Positions 63,503 to 64,000 of a stretch of DNA of 64,000 nt are shown piece by piece; position 1 is the stretch's first letter, and every line of letters begins with the position of its first letter. Below the pieces are notes generated by a model, which was not told the DNA's origin, ran no database searches, and saw only the letters and a list, made by a program, of their open reading frames with translations. This DNA is from Candidatus Villigracilis saccharophilus (GTDB lineage: Bacteria; Chloroflexota; Anaerolineae; Anaerolineales; Villigracilaceae): the NCBI GenBank assembly GCA_016709305.1, contig JADJNA010000009.1, positions 83,888 through 147,887 of the forward strand, read 5' to 3'. Made by a program: the position numbers and the translations under genes.

Positions 63503-63604
63503 AAATACCTTGAGTGTATTTATCCGCAGACTAGATGGGGGTTCACAGATTTTTTCTTGCAGAATTTCTCAATCTGTGAAATCTTTGGATTATTTCTGAT
63601 ACAT

Positions 63605-64000
63605 CTATTGATTCAAACTGATCCACTCATCACGCAGGATGCCCATGAAAAACATATCCCAGCGTTTTCCATCACGCAATAACGCGCCGCGAATGCGTCC
63701 TTCATGACGGAAGCCCGCCTTTTCGTACGAACGAATGGCGCGCGGGTTATACTCAAAAACGGTGAGCGTGACGCGATGCAGATTGATCTCGGTAAACGCA
63801 AAACGCAAAATAAGATTCATGGCATCGGTGCCATAGCCTTTGCTCCAGTCTGCGCGGTTACCAATGACGATCCCAACAAAAGCGTTTCGTCCAAGCCAGT
63901 TATTGACCACGTCCAGGTTGATATCGCCAAGCAAGCGATTATCTTCAAGCGCGCGAATACTAAAAAAATGATGTTCGGGCGAATTTTTTTCAACCATCTT
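63605..64000 (-). CDS. RimJ-type GNAT acetyltransferase, N-terminus cut by window edge
   Basis: About 130 residues are visible, with the RimJ/RimL-type pattern: NRADWSKGYGTDAMNLILRFAF at the acetyl-CoA loop and FEYNPRAIRSYEKAGFRHEG. Family members are usually 170-190 residues and start with a strand-rich region that is missing, so the real start is beyond the right edge. The first visible Met is followed by sequence typical of mid-protein. It would acetylate protein N-termini or a small molecule such as an antibiotic. Confidence 0.78.
   Translation of the reverse strand, partial: KMVEKNSPEHHFFSIRALEDNRLLGDINLDVVNNWLGRNAFVGIVIGNRADWSKGYGTDAMNLILRFAFTEINLHRVTLTVFEYNPRAIRSYEKAGFRHEGRIRGALLRDGKRWDMFFMGILRDEWISLNQ

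Noticed and set aside
1..64000. Mobile elements, CRISPR arrays, toxin-antitoxin or phage genes
   Set aside because: No transposase, integrase, spaced direct repeats of CRISPR length or phage structural genes were seen; the short 7-bp arrays are too small to be CRISPR.

Overview
The window is most like a chromosomal stretch of an uncultured Anaerolineales-type member of the Chloroflexota. This is inferred from gene content, not from a marker gene: a dense set of PAS/GAF sensor proteins, a DUF4388/small-GTPase module, a tungsten-type aldehyde:ferredoxin oxidoreductase cassette, DUF2085, DUF4126 and DUF402 proteins, and a cyanobacterial-like acyl-ACP reductase. No phage, transposase, CRISPR or plasmid gene was seen. 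The only RNA gene is one tRNA-Met.

Layout. 1-21.4 kb (all minus strand): an island of multi-PAS sensory proteins. In order along the + axis they are a REC-PAS-GAF protein cut by the left edge, a tandem-REC regulator, a PAS/GAF histidine kinase, a 7-TM PAS diguanylate cyclase, a dCache/PAS/GAF histidine kinase, a REC-PAS-GGDEF protein and a PAS-GGDEF protein. Several are broken by single-base homopolymer indels, and one contains a ~650-base G/C-homopolymer block that looks like failed consensus, so the data probably come from an imperfectly polished long-read assembly. 22-28 kb: two tandem XRE-type regulators, a YgjP-like metalloprotease, a TPR/transglutaminase-like membrane protein, tRNA-Met, a degenerate GGDEF regulator and the AzlCD exporter. 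28-39 kb: a two-domain dehydrogenase, the AFOR/MoaD/radical-SAM cassette, an M29 aminopeptidase, 6-phosphofructokinase and small membrane proteins.

38.9-44 kb: a thiamine operon read leftwards from a clear promoter and TPP riboswitch: thiamine pyrophosphokinase, ThiB, ThiP, ThiQ and a DUF402 protein. The hairpin after the aptamer contains the Shine-Dalgarno sequence of the first gene. The operon genes contain several 7-bp tandem repeat arrays inside their coding sequence.

44-59 kb (all minus): a tightly packed signalling and lipid-type locus: DUF4388 protein, Ras-like GTPase, alpha/beta hydrolase, V4R protein, beta-helix transferase-like protein, acyl-ACP reductase, REC-GGDEF-like regulator, a 2469-residue kinase with eleven GAF domains, a CheY-like receiver and a second alpha/beta hydrolase whose nucleophile serine is replaced by asparagine. 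This is the best candidate for an undescribed system. 59-64 kb: MFS transporter, HAD phosphatase, a zinc-ribbon protein with a histone-H1-like tail and three GNAT acetyltransferases, the last cut by the right edge.
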